A program made the position numbers and the translations under genes. DNA of 29,047 nucleotides. Origin: UBA4417 sp031550085. Lineage in GTDB: Bacteria; Bacteroidota; Bacteroidia; Bacteroidales; UBA4417. Positions 17,901-23,983 of this stretch are shown here, piece after piece (position 1 is the first letter of the stretch; each line of letters starts with the position of its first letter). The stretch is taken from the NCBI GenBank assembly GCA_031550085.1, contig JAVBOY010000059.1, positions 1-29,047 on the forward strand, given 5' to 3'. The notes below the pieces were generated by a model. It ran no database searches, was not told the origin of the DNA, and worked only from the letters and a program-made list of their open reading frames with translations.

Positions 17901-18083
17901 CGCGATGCTTCCACCAATTTCTTTATCAGCTATCTGCGAAAAGGAACCTATGTATTCGAATATGAATTATTTGCCACCCAAGCCGGCGAATTTTCAAACG
18001 GCATTACCAGCATTCAATGCATGTACGCCCCCGAATTTTCCGCCCATTCCGAAGGCATCCGGGTGAAAGTAGTGGAAAATTGA
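11961..18083 (+). CDS. Alpha-2-macroglobulin family protein (thioester type)
   Basis: The 2040-residue protein has a signal peptide (MKKYFVILFLMAAAFSAFSQ) without a lipobox. Residues about 20-380 are a helical, TPR-like N-terminal region. Beta-rich macroglobulin domains follow, including a carboxypeptidase-regulatory-like insert (about 500-550) and an MG2-like domain with YFTDRAIYRPGQTVYFKG (about 593-612). The A2M domain begins near 1254 (NFNETAFF). The thioester motif CSEQ is intact (Cys1484) at the start of the alpha-helical thioester domain (about 1470-1790), and a C-terminal receptor-like beta domain ends at 2040. Bacterial A2Ms trap proteases in the periplasm and are thought to guard the envelope during damage. 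The pbpC gene that often accompanies them is not in the window. The coding DNA is distinctly richer in G/C than the next gene. Confidence 0.92.
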   Translation: MKKYFVILFLMAAAFSAFSQKQYIREWRKIDSLTGLRQLQTAEKLITEIYNETRKDKNYPQFVKACIYRTSAVSYKEEAFKLAIADLETSIGQSEFPVKNILHSMAANVYWQYYEQNRWQFRNRTATAEEQSEDIATWDLPRIVAQCMGHYKQSLSQKEQLQKVDLKVYDVILILGDKDSKKLRPTLFDFLAQRAVDFYLSNEASITQPAERFFTNQPEYFSEASRFARLKLTTTDQLSFPFQALTLLQELVAFHLNDVNPAALLDVDLKRLKVVHQKSTLPEKDSLYLGALQKLETTYNADPISTDVTFEIAQYYLEKSANYDPFNKPEFKWEKKKAYELADAAVKRFPKSLGARNCEALMKQIQASELNVECEKAVPIGKPALASISYQNTGHLYFKILATSFDDQEYPDYSTDKEVLKKLNKQKTVAQWEMEMPTDDSFQPMRAEVKIPELKPGYYALLVSENENFQTPDNQKVVVSKFHATNISYLSHQNDQGNYQIIVLDRTEGTPLAGVKVQKFYREYDYNARRDRRIAGETFTSDKDGTLTIPPTNKNNRSQFSLEFTKEADKYSTGSSFYNWGYNYNEQPQRSVSYFTDRAIYRPGQTVYFKGIVLGRLKDSCWVIPNATENLVLRNVNYEEVGKLTVTSNEFGTFSGSFVLPANGLTGQMSIQGSNGSAYFRMEEYKRPKFEITFEPLQDSYKLNEEVTVTGLAKAYAGSAVSEAGVKYRVVRQARYPYWYWWWGVMPDSPSQEITNGEMQTEADGSFKIPFTAIPDPSIGKQYNPVFSYTVYAEVTDLNGETHQSQTSVVVGYQALSVSTNLGTVVDLDKTRELELETVNLAGKHQAAQGTLTIWKLKDPERVLRERLWNRPDKFTMTREAFEASFPNDVYDNEDNVETREREKQVFTVNFNTQTDSIFKLENANKWQPGYYLVEIKTQDRYGEKVEKKEIFTGFSLSQNQVPAKDAFFTDVLTPTVEPGEKAQFAMGSAYHNVYLIYDLLEGKDKVVHKTIPLHSELKLFEIPVIEAYRGGFAVNGVFIKNNRIYNVRHDFEVPFTNKMLDIQIATFRDKLQPGQNEEWHLTIKSKDEKSKRALEAELLAGMYDASLDVFAPNHWSFFPWRKQRIPFSWEANNVFGLAYAQNFQDSFWPAYSNHVYDQLNWFGWYYGRGTVDYDGVMYSRSTIKFTPPVIRKDEEVADFEISAAQTNIKEEASAKLAEAPPSPDDVSTGEKGKGLTGGQDQNVQQPVQIRTNFNETAFFMPQVATNAEGEVVLKFQMPEALTRWKFQGLAHTKDLKIGSIQKTLVTQKDLMLFPNAPRFFRENDTIYFSAKISNISNEEVTVKTQLQFFDALTMQPVSGKLLLENDTKTVSIGKSGNQSVSWKMYIPEGLQAITYRITATSGKFSDGEENAVPVLTNRMLVTESLPLPIRGNQTQDFRFEKLINSSNASSTLRNFRYTLEFTSNPAWYAVQALPYIMEYPYECSEQAFSRFYANSIATHIANSDPRVKQVFDTWRNYQPDALKSNLEKNEELKAVLLEETPWVRQAANESDRKRRIAVLFDLNRMQSEMQSALRKVERNQTSNGGFAWFNGGRDDRYITQHIVAGFGHLQQLGITGKEISLNYNPYNNMIRRAVSYIDARMREEYDEILRQAKKDKQDPTKSDHLSYTAIHYLYARSFFQDQKIEKSNLEAFNYFKTQAATYWMSRNNYLKGMMALALNRYDDPKTAQLIVKSLTETALHSEEMGMYWRNEQRGWWWYQAPIETQALLIEVFNEVTKDTQAVEELKVWLLKQKQTTDWKTTKATSEAIYALLKTGSNLLDSDQLAEITLGNQKVDPYKMDEASRPEAGTGYFKAAWSGGDIKPDMGKIEVKNPNPTVAWGAVYWQYFEQLDKITVAETPVKLSKKLFVKKNSPTGPQLHEVTEKTPIRLGDKVVVRVELRSDRDMEYVHLKDMRASAFEPVNVLSQYKWQDGMGYYEATRDASTNFFISYLRKGTYVFEYELFATQAGEFSNGITSIQCMYAPEFSAHSEGIRVKVVEN

Positions 18084-18137
18084 AAGTTGAAAAGAATGAT
18101 GATTGATGAAACTTAACTAACAAGTTTTTTTGTAAAT

Positions 18138-19172
18138 ATGAAGAATATTATCCTTTCAATTTTTTTGGTATTTTGTTTTTTTACCAATATTTCAATTGCG
18201 CAAACACCCAAGGAATGCAAGAAACTGCTAGAAAAAAAAATTGATGTAAACTCAGCAATCGAAAATCAAAATAATTTTCTGAAAGATGTAAAAACCTTAT
18301 TTGATTGTTATTTTGACCCTATTGATTATTTAATAGTGGCAGGCCCGGATATGAAATTTTCAATGGTTTACACGTTTCTGGGATTATATAAGATAGAAAC
18401 TAAAAAAAAGATTCGTTTTTCCGATTTAAAAATAATGGTTGAATGGATGAAACAAAGGGATGAGTATCCAAAAACTAGAAAAACAGTTGAAACCTACATG
18501 GATTTAATGGAAAAAGAAGCCAGCATTGCCAATTGGCAATCCGACAGCACTATATTTTCCCAATTGGGCTGGGATAGCACACGGTTGTCCACTGTAAAGT
18601 TTTATATTGACAAAAATGAAAAATATCACCAAACCTATAGAGAGTTATTTGTAAAATACGGTGAAGAAATTTCAAGAAAAAATACAGAAAAACAAGAAGA
18701 TCGTAATCTAAAAAATGAAATTCTACCAGATAGAATGGTAAGATGTGTAGCTGGATTGAACGCTTATACGGACTTTAATACCGGGTTACAAAAAGCAAAA
18801 GAAACAAGCCAAAATATACTGATCTATTTTTCGGCAAAAACAAGTGCAAATGCCCGAGAAATGGAAAATACAGTATTAATAAACCCAGAAATTCAAGAAA
18901 TCATCTATTCGCAATTCATTTTTATTCAACTCAGTGTGGACGATAGGACACCTCTTGATCTCAATGAAATTCATTATTCGGATGCACTAGAAAAGAATAT
19001 TGAAACAAAGGGAGCCAAAAACATGGAGTTTGAATTATCCATAACAGGACATACCGCAAGCCCTGCCTTTCTTATCCTTGACACGAAAGAAAAAATATTG
19101 GCTAAAAACTCTTTTACACTAAATATCGCAGAATTTAAAACATTTTTGTTGGAAAAATCCGGCAACCAGTAG
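18138..19172 (+). CDS. Secreted protein with cysteine-less thioredoxin-like C-terminal domain
   Basis: The 344-residue protein has a signal peptide (MKNIILSIFLVFCFFTNISI, cleaved near AQ). Residues about 25-190 are helical and unfamiliar. Residues about 210-340 resemble the C-terminal thioredoxin-like domain of Bacteroidota DsbD: an AKETSQNILIYF strand, then TSANAREMENTV where DsbD has a CVNCRKME-type active site, then FIFIQLSVDDRTPL and a conserved cis-Pro loop (ASPAFLILD). Both active-site cysteines are replaced (Ser236 and Ala239), so redox chemistry is not expected; a binding or structural role is inferred. It follows the A2M gene by 54 bp on the same strand but is far more A/T-rich, suggesting a separate origin. 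Confidence 0.65.
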   Translation: MKNIILSIFLVFCFFTNISIAQTPKECKKLLEKKIDVNSAIENQNNFLKDVKTLFDCYFDPIDYLIVAGPDMKFSMVYTFLGLYKIETKKKIRFSDLKIMVEWMKQRDEYPKTRKTVETYMDLMEKEASIANWQSDSTIFSQLGWDSTRLSTVKFYIDKNEKYHQTYRELFVKYGEEISRKNTEKQEDRNLKNEILPDRMVRCVAGLNAYTDFNTGLQKAKETSQNILIYFSAKTSANAREMENTVLINPEIQEIIYSQFIFIQLSVDDRTPLDLNEIHYSDALEKNIETKGAKNMEFELSITGHTASPAFLILDTKEKILAKNSFTLNIAEFKTFLLEKSGNQ

Positions 19173-19221
19173 CTTTCCGCATCAAACTCTTTTTTATAAA
19201 CGCAAAAACAAATAAATTACT

Positions 19222-19709
19222 ATGGAAAACCTGAATAAAAAGTAGGCAAGCAAATTTATCAAACAAAGTCGTGAAGAAGGGAAAACAGATCAAGAGATTT
19301 ATAACGAACTTTCTCCCTAACTAATAAAAGCAAAAAAGACACTGCTGTATTGATAACCAAGACAATAACAACAGAAAATAAAGAAAAATACCGTATCCCC
19401 AATTACATACTACTTTCACTTCTTGGATTATCTGTTTTATTTAAATTAATTCTTGTCGTTTCTTTGGCTATTAGCGATAACGATCCAAAGATTTTATTGC
19501 TTACCTTTTTTGTACCCCTTGTTGATTCTCTTTTTATTTACCATATTGCAAGACACAAAGTAAATTCATACAGATTGTGTGGCGTTTGGGGATTTTTTAG
19601 TCTTTTCCAAATGGGAAAATTTTCTATTGAAGGGACAAGCTTTGATTTTATTCTAACTTTTGCACACTTGATATTAATCATTGGCCTTTCTTTTTTACCT
19701 TGGGAATAA
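19222..19709 (+). pseudogene. Broken gene for a small multi-pass membrane protein
   Basis: From an ATG at 19222 the frame reads MENLNKK, then TAG at 19243, then ASKFIKQSREEGKTDQEIYN and a stop at 19318-19320. A different frame, open across this point, continues with KKDTAVLITKTITTENKEKY and three or four hydrophobic segments (YILLSLLGLSVLFKLILVV, ILLLTFFVPLVDSLFIYHI, FDFILTFAHLILIIGLSFL) to TAA at 19707-19709. Joined, the pieces look like one protein of about 160 residues: a short soluble helical head plus a membrane domain. One nonsense codon and one frameshift separate them. The second part could still be expressed from a TTG at 19350 (119 aa). Function unknown. Confidence 0.6.
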
Positions 19710-19881
19710 GCTATTCCCCAATTACAACCCAAAAAGGCTAAACAAAGACGAAAATGGAGAGTATATACTTAATTAAACTCCCTTTCTTTCTATTTTTTAT
19801 TATACTTGTAAACTACGTTAAACATTTTTTCGCCCCCATCAAACATTTTTCCTCCCGCAGGGTTACTTACTTTAAATTTTT

Positions 19882-19912
19882 AAAACGGAAAACCCGAAGC
19901 CGATTCCGTTTT
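19882..19912. promoter_or_regulatory. Inverted repeat overlapping the VOC gene promoter
   Basis: Perfect 9-bp arms AAAACGGAA (19882-19890) and TTCCGTTTT (19904-19912) are separated by 13 bp and end three bases before the -7 box. The position, over the -33 to -7 interval, suits a repressor operator (inference). Confidence 0.45.
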
Positions 19913-19914
19913 CG

Positions 19915-19922
19915 TACATTTG
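19915..19922 (+). promoter_or_regulatory. -7 box of the VOC/PhnB-like gene
   Basis: TACATTTG matches TAnnTTTG and lies 42 bp before the ATG at 19965. No convincing -33 TTG is seen, because that position is occupied by the inverted repeat. Confidence 0.5.
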
Positions 19923-19964
19923 CACCCTTTTTAATTTCTTAAAACGACTTAACTCTCAAAAATT

Positions 19965-20405
19965 ATGACAACAATCAATTCCTACTTGTCTTTTAACGGC
20001 AACTGCGAAGAAGCCTTTACCTTTTACAAATCCGTATTCGGCGGTGAATTCGCCTATTTGGGCCGTTACAAAGACATGCCTGCTGCGGATAAACCGATCC
20101 CGGACTCGGAAAAAGAAAAAATCATGCACGTCAGTTTGCCGATCAGCAAAGAAACCATGCTGTTCGGCGCCGATTCCTCCGAAATGTTCGGACAGAAAAC
20201 CAAGTTCGGCGACAACATTTCGCTTTCGGTCAATACGGAATCGGAAACCGAAGCCAAACGTATTTTCGATGCGTTGTCTGTTGGCGGGCACATTGTGATG
20301 CCGCTCGAAAAAACGTTTTGGGGCGCTTTGTTCGGTATGTTTGCCGACAAATTCGGCGTTTGCTGGATGGTCAATTACGACTACAACCAAGACGTGAAAA
20401 AGTAA
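19965..20405 (+). CDS. VOC-superfamily protein, PhnB/YjdN-like
   Basis: The 146-residue protein has the paired beta-alpha-beta-beta-beta modules of the vicinal-oxygen-chelate fold and reads as a PhnB/YjdN type: YLSFNGNCEEAFTFYKSVFGG at the start, HVSLPISKETMLFGAD in the middle, and FWGALFGMFADKFGVCWMVNY at the end. Despite the old label 3-demethylubiquinone methyltransferase for this group, most members have no proven activity. The gene stands alone with its own promoter, inverted repeat and terminator. Confidence 0.85.
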   Translation: MTTINSYLSFNGNCEEAFTFYKSVFGGEFAYLGRYKDMPAADKPIPDSEKEKIMHVSLPISKETMLFGADSSEMFGQKTKFGDNISLSVNTESETEAKRIFDALSVGGHIVMPLEKTFWGALFGMFADKFGVCWMVNYDYNQDVKK

Positions 20406-20428
20406 CTTTTCAGTTTTTTTCTTAGGTA

Positions 20429-20465
20429 AGCAGGCTGTTCCGAAAAGGGCGGCCTGCTGTTTTTT
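20429..20465 (+). terminator. Terminator of the VOC gene
   Basis: Stem arms AGCAGGC (20429-20435) and GCCTGCT (20452-20458) are followed by a T run (20460-20465), 24 bp past the stop codon. Confidence 0.75.
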
Positions 20466-20769
20466 AGCATAAAGTCTAAGAGGTTGTTTGATAATTTGTT
20501 CTGTTATCAAAATAAGCATTTCAAAATTCACCACAAAATTTAGTAAACAAGTAGACAAAAAACCTCAGCGAAACTCAGTGTATTCTCAGTGTTCTCTGTG
20601 TAACCTTATTATAGCAGAAAGGAGAAAGCAGAAGGCAGAAAGAATTTAAAAATACAAATAAACAATTCAACAGTTCAACGATTCAACAACTCAACCATTC
20701 CTTTTACCTTGAACCCTGTACCCATTTCACCGTTCACATTTCACTTAAAGACGCCAACGATTAAAATTG
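20466..20769. other. Repeat-laden intergenic region before mtaB
   Basis: About 300 bp contain no gene. It holds direct-repeat words of the ACTCAGTGT type (about 20570-20600), a purine-rich GCAGAAAGGAGAAAGCAGAAGGCAGAAAG-like tract (about 20615-20642) with a relative at about 25266-25290, and the TCAAC octamers. Such tracts look like slippage-generated intergenic filler. Confidence 0.5.
20664..20695. repeat. Octamer tandem repeat, second copy
   Basis: Four 8-bp units, AATTCAAC, AGTTCAAC, GATTCAAC and AACTCAAC, are related to the six-unit tract at 140-187. The words CACCGTTCACATTT follow in both places. Confidence 0.7.
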
Positions 20770-20777
20770 TAATTTTG
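20770..20777 (+). promoter_or_regulatory. -7 box abutting the mtaB start codon
   Basis: TAATTTTG matches TAnnTTTG and ends four bases before the ATG at 20782. Since transcription normally starts several bases after this box, the mRNA would be leaderless or nearly so. Confidence 0.55.
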
Positions 20778-20781
20778 CCGC

Positions 20782-22143
20782 ATGAAAAAAATTCGCGTGG
20801 CATTTCATACGTTGGGCTGCAAACTCAATTTCTCGGAAACTTCCACCATTTCCCGTCAATTCGATCCGGAGCATTTTGAGTTGGTTGATTTTAGCGAACC
20901 GGCTGACATTTATGTGATACATACTTGTTCCGTGACCGCCGCCGCCGAGAAAAAGTGCCGCCAAACCATCCGTGCGGCGCACCACCAAAATCCGGCAGCA
21001 CGGATTGCCGTGATGGGTTGTGCCGTTCAGGCGCATGCCGGACTTTTTGCAGCCATGGAAGGCGTCACCTGGGTATTGGGAAACGAAGAAAAATTTAATC
21101 TGGGGAATTTGATTCAAAAGTCAGAAACGGATTACCACAGCAACCCATTTCCCGCTCCCGCCGAAATGTTTGTCAACGATATCGGCAAAACGAAAAGTTT
21201 CCACCCCTCCTACTCCATCAACGACCGTACCCGTTCTTTTTTTAAGGTACAAGACGGCTGCGATTATTTTTGTACCTATTGCAGCATTCCTTTTATGCGC
21301 GGCCGGAGCCGGAGCGACAGCATTGAAAACACCTTGGAAGTCGCACGGGAAATCGCGGCAACCGAAGCCAAAGAAATCATTCTGACCGGCGTAAACATCG
21401 GCGATTTCGGAAAACACCAGGAGGAAAGCTTTTTGCAGCTTTTGAAGGAACTGGAAAAACTGGAAGGCATTGAACGCATCCGTATTTCGTCCATCGAACC
21501 GGAATTGCTGACGCACGAAATCATCGAACTCGTCGCCAACTCGGCAAAATTATTGCCGCATTTCCACATTCCGCTGCAATCGGGTTGTAACAAGATTTTG
21601 CAATTGATGAAACGGAAATATCCGCGCGAACTCTATGCCGAACGGGTACTTAAAATCAAGGAACTGATGCCCGACGCCTGCATTGCCTCGGATGTCATTG
21701 TCGGTTTTCCCAACGAAAGCGCGGACGATTTCCTGGACACCTGCCGGTTTATCGAAAGCTTGCCCATCAGTTATTTGCATGTATTTACGTATTCGGAACG
21801 CAGCGGCACCCGGTCGTTGCAACTGGACGAAAAAGTGAATCCTGCCGAAAAGCAAGGCCGCAGCCAAGCCTTACACCAACTTTCGGAACAAAAGAAAGAA
21901 GTTTTTTATCAATCCCAAGCCGGCAAAACACGCTCCGTACTTTGGGAATCCGATCTGGTGGACGGAAAAATGCAAGGCTGGACGGACAATTATATAAAGG
22001 TAAGCGCCCCCTACTGCAAGCAACTGGTCAACCAGATCCAACTTGTAACACTGGAAAACCTCCGCCGTGAAAAAGAACTTTGCTTTGAATGCGGGATTTC
22101 CCTCAATCAACCAGGTGAAGCGTCCGCTCCTGCTTGTTTTTAA
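20782..22143 (+). CDS. mtaB: tRNA t6A37 methylthiotransferase MtaB
   Basis: The 453-residue radical-SAM enzyme has an N-terminal UPF0004 domain with cluster ligands Cys13 (LGCKLN), Cys49 (HTCSVT) and Cys80 (VMGCAV). The radical-SAM triad is CDYFCTYC (Cys160, Cys164, Cys167) within VQDGCDYFCTYCSIPFMRGR. A TRAM-like C-terminal part follows. The early LGCKLN (rather than LGCQMN) and the overall shape favour MtaB over MiaB and RimO. It adds a methylthio group to N6-threonylcarbamoyladenosine at position 37 of tRNAs. The last 25 or so residues after LVTLENL look like an extra tail and overlap the convergent yihY-like gene by 41 bp. Confidence 0.92.
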   Translation: MKKIRVAFHTLGCKLNFSETSTISRQFDPEHFELVDFSEPADIYVIHTCSVTAAAEKKCRQTIRAAHHQNPAARIAVMGCAVQAHAGLFAAMEGVTWVLGNEEKFNLGNLIQKSETDYHSNPFPAPAEMFVNDIGKTKSFHPSYSINDRTRSFFKVQDGCDYFCTYCSIPFMRGRSRSDSIENTLEVAREIAATEAKEIILTGVNIGDFGKHQEESFLQLLKELEKLEGIERIRISSIEPELLTHEIIELVANSAKLLPHFHIPLQSGCNKILQLMKRKYPRELYAERVLKIKELMPDACIASDVIVGFPNESADDFLDTCRFIESLPISYLHVFTYSERSGTRSLQLDEKVNPAEKQGRSQALHQLSEQKKEVFYQSQAGKTRSVLWESDLVDGKMQGWTDNYIKVSAPYCKQLVNQIQLVTLENLRREKELCFECGISLNQPGEASAPACF

Positions 22144-23089
22144 GGGCATTGCGGATACTTACGTCCAATTCGAAGCCGAACAGCAAAATATACGCATTGA
22201 ACGAAATCCAGATCAACACGACAATTAACGTGCTGATAGAGCCGTATAAGGCATTGTAGCGGGAAAGGTTATTCACATAATAATTGAACCCAATCGACGA
22301 AACAATGGTCAAGGCGGTGGTTAGCAAAGAACCGGGAGAAATCAACTGAAAGCGCTCGTTTTTTGCCGGCGCGAAGTAATACAAAAACGAAAAAGTAAAC
22401 AGCATCAAGGCGACCGTTACCAGCCATTTTCCCGTGGCAATCAAATAATAGCTGAAAGAATCGCGGATCAGGTCTTTATCGGCCAGCCAATCCATCACCA
22501 CCGGCCCGACGGTAATCAGCGCAATGGCAAGGATCATCAGCGTGGAAAGAATCAATACCAGAAGAATGGATTTCAGCCGGACGTGGAACCACGAACGGTT
22601 TTCTTTGACGTGGTGCGACTGGTTAAACGAATCGATCAAGCTGTGAATGCCGTTGGTCGAAAAATAAAGCGCCAGCAGGAACCCCAACGACAGCATTCCG
22701 CTGTGCGGCCTTTTGATGATATCGAAAAGCGTACTTTCCACCACTTCGAAGGCCTGGTTCGGAATAAAAGCCTTCAATAATTCAAACAAGGAATCCTGGA
22801 AGCCTTGAATGGGGATATACGGAATGATGGTAAAAAAGAACAGGATGGCCGGAAACAAGGCCAAAAAGAAATTGAAGGAAAAAGCGGACGCCCGCATCCC
22901 CAACTCGCCGTTTTTCAGCCCCCGGATAAAGAACACCAACACATCGTAAAGCGGAACGCCCCGGAATCCGGGCAGTTTCACTTTCCGCAACCGGTTCTCG
23001 ATCGAAGTGACAAATTTACTTTTGGAGAAACGGTAAAACCGGAACCGGAAAAAGCGTTGATATTTCTTAAAACCTTCTGGCATTTCCAT
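22103..23089 (-). CDS. YihY/BrkB-family inner-membrane protein
   Basis: The 328-residue protein has about six membrane helices and the family hallmarks: an amphipathic N-terminus, ASAFSFNFFLALFPAILFFF in helix 1, STNGIHSLIDSFNQSHHVKENRSW, and a late YGSISTLIVVLIWISFNAYILLFG. These proteins are sometimes mislabelled ribonuclease BN; their molecular role is unknown. The open frame extends to 23212, but the extra 41 codons overlap nadC, so I start at the ATG of MEMPEGF (23089), 38 bp after nadC. The 3' end overlaps mtaB tail-to-tail. Confidence 0.87.
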   Translation of the reverse strand: MEMPEGFKKYQRFFRFRFYRFSKSKFVTSIENRLRKVKLPGFRGVPLYDVLVFFIRGLKNGELGMRASAFSFNFFLALFPAILFFFTIIPYIPIQGFQDSLFELLKAFIPNQAFEVVESTLFDIIKRPHSGMLSLGFLLALYFSTNGIHSLIDSFNQSHHVKENRSWFHVRLKSILLVLILSTLMILAIALITVGPVVMDWLADKDLIRDSFSYYLIATGKWLVTVALMLFTFSFLYYFAPAKNERFQLISPGSLLTTALTIVSSIGFNYYVNNLSRYNALYGSISTLIVVLIWISFNAYILLFGFELDVSIRNALKNKQERTLHLVD

Positions 23090-23127
23090 CTTATAATGAA
23101 ACTGTTTTTTCCCCGAAAAGGTTTTTT

Positions 23128-23967
23128 TTATTCCTTCACGGCCTTCAAACTCAAATCCAAGCTGTTGATGTGGTGCGTCAAAGCGCCTACCGAAATAAAA
23201 TCGACACCGCACCCGGCATAGCGACGAATGTTTTCAAGGGTGATGCCTCCCGAGGCCTCCGTTTCAAAGCGGCCGTCGATCAATGCCACGGCCTGGCGCA
23301 AACGGTCGAAATCAAAATTATCCAGCATGATGCGGTCCACGCCGCCGCAAGCGATCACCCGCTGCACTTCCTCCAGGTTCCGGGTTTCGATTTCGATTTT
23401 TAAATCCAGGTTGTTCTTTTTCAAATAGGCGTGAACGGCGGCAATGGCCTTTTCGATTCCGCCGGCAAAATCGACGTGGTTGTCCTTAATCAGGATCATA
23501 TCGAAAAGCCCGAAGCGGTGGTTGGTTCCGCCCCCGGTTTTGACGGCCATTTTTTCGATTTCACGGAGCAAGGGCGTGGTTTTCCGCGTATCCAGCACAC
23601 AGGTAGGCAATCCGTTCAGTTCGTCGGCAATCCGCCTGGTAGCCGTGGCAATGCCGCTCATCCGCTGCATAAAGTTCAAAACGGTTCGTTCGGCCGTCAG
23701 CAAGCTAACAGACGGGCCTTCCACTTCAAAAACGATATCTCCTTTTTCGATCCGGGTTCCCTCCGGAATAAACAATTCAAACCGGATGGCCGGATCTACC
23801 TGCGCAAAGACTTGCTTTGCAATGCCGGTTCCGGCCAAAACGCCGGGTTCTTTCACCAGCAAACGGGCTTTCCCCCGGGCTGTTTGCGGAATGGTCGAAA
23901 GGGAGGTATGGTCGCCCGCTCCCACATCTTCACAGATGGCTAATGCGATAATTTCTTGAATTTTCAC
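23128..23967 (-). CDS. nadC: Nicotinate-nucleotide pyrophosphorylase (quinolinate phosphoribosyltransferase)
   Basis: The 279-residue enzyme is the usual length. Recognisable features are EDVGAGDHTS at the start, AERTVLNFMQRMSGIAT, the substrate-binding DTRKTTPLLRE followed by KTGGGTNHR, LIKDNH, and the C-terminal barrel phrases IMLDNF, EASGGITLENI and GVDFISVGALTH. It converts quinolinate and PRPP to nicotinate mononucleotide in NAD synthesis, in the cytoplasm. It lies 16 bp after the phosphatase gene and 38 bp before the yihY-like gene, so the three probably share a transcript. No nadA or nadB is in the window. Confidence 0.95.
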   Translation of the reverse strand: MKIQEIIALAICEDVGAGDHTSLSTIPQTARGKARLLVKEPGVLAGTGIAKQVFAQVDPAIRFELFIPEGTRIEKGDIVFEVEGPSVSLLTAERTVLNFMQRMSGIATATRRIADELNGLPTCVLDTRKTTPLLREIEKMAVKTGGGTNHRFGLFDMILIKDNHVDFAGGIEKAIAAVHAYLKKNNLDLKIEIETRNLEEVQRVIACGGVDRIMLDNFDFDRLRQAVALIDGRFETEASGGITLENIRRYAGCGVDFISVGALTHHINSLDLSLKAVKE

Positions 23968-23983
23968 GGTATTTCTTCTGCTA

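Noticed and set aside
19754..19942. A 62-codon plus-strand frame before the VOC gene
   Set aside because: It runs through the inverted repeat and -7 box of that gene and encodes a low-complexity Phe/Arg sequence.
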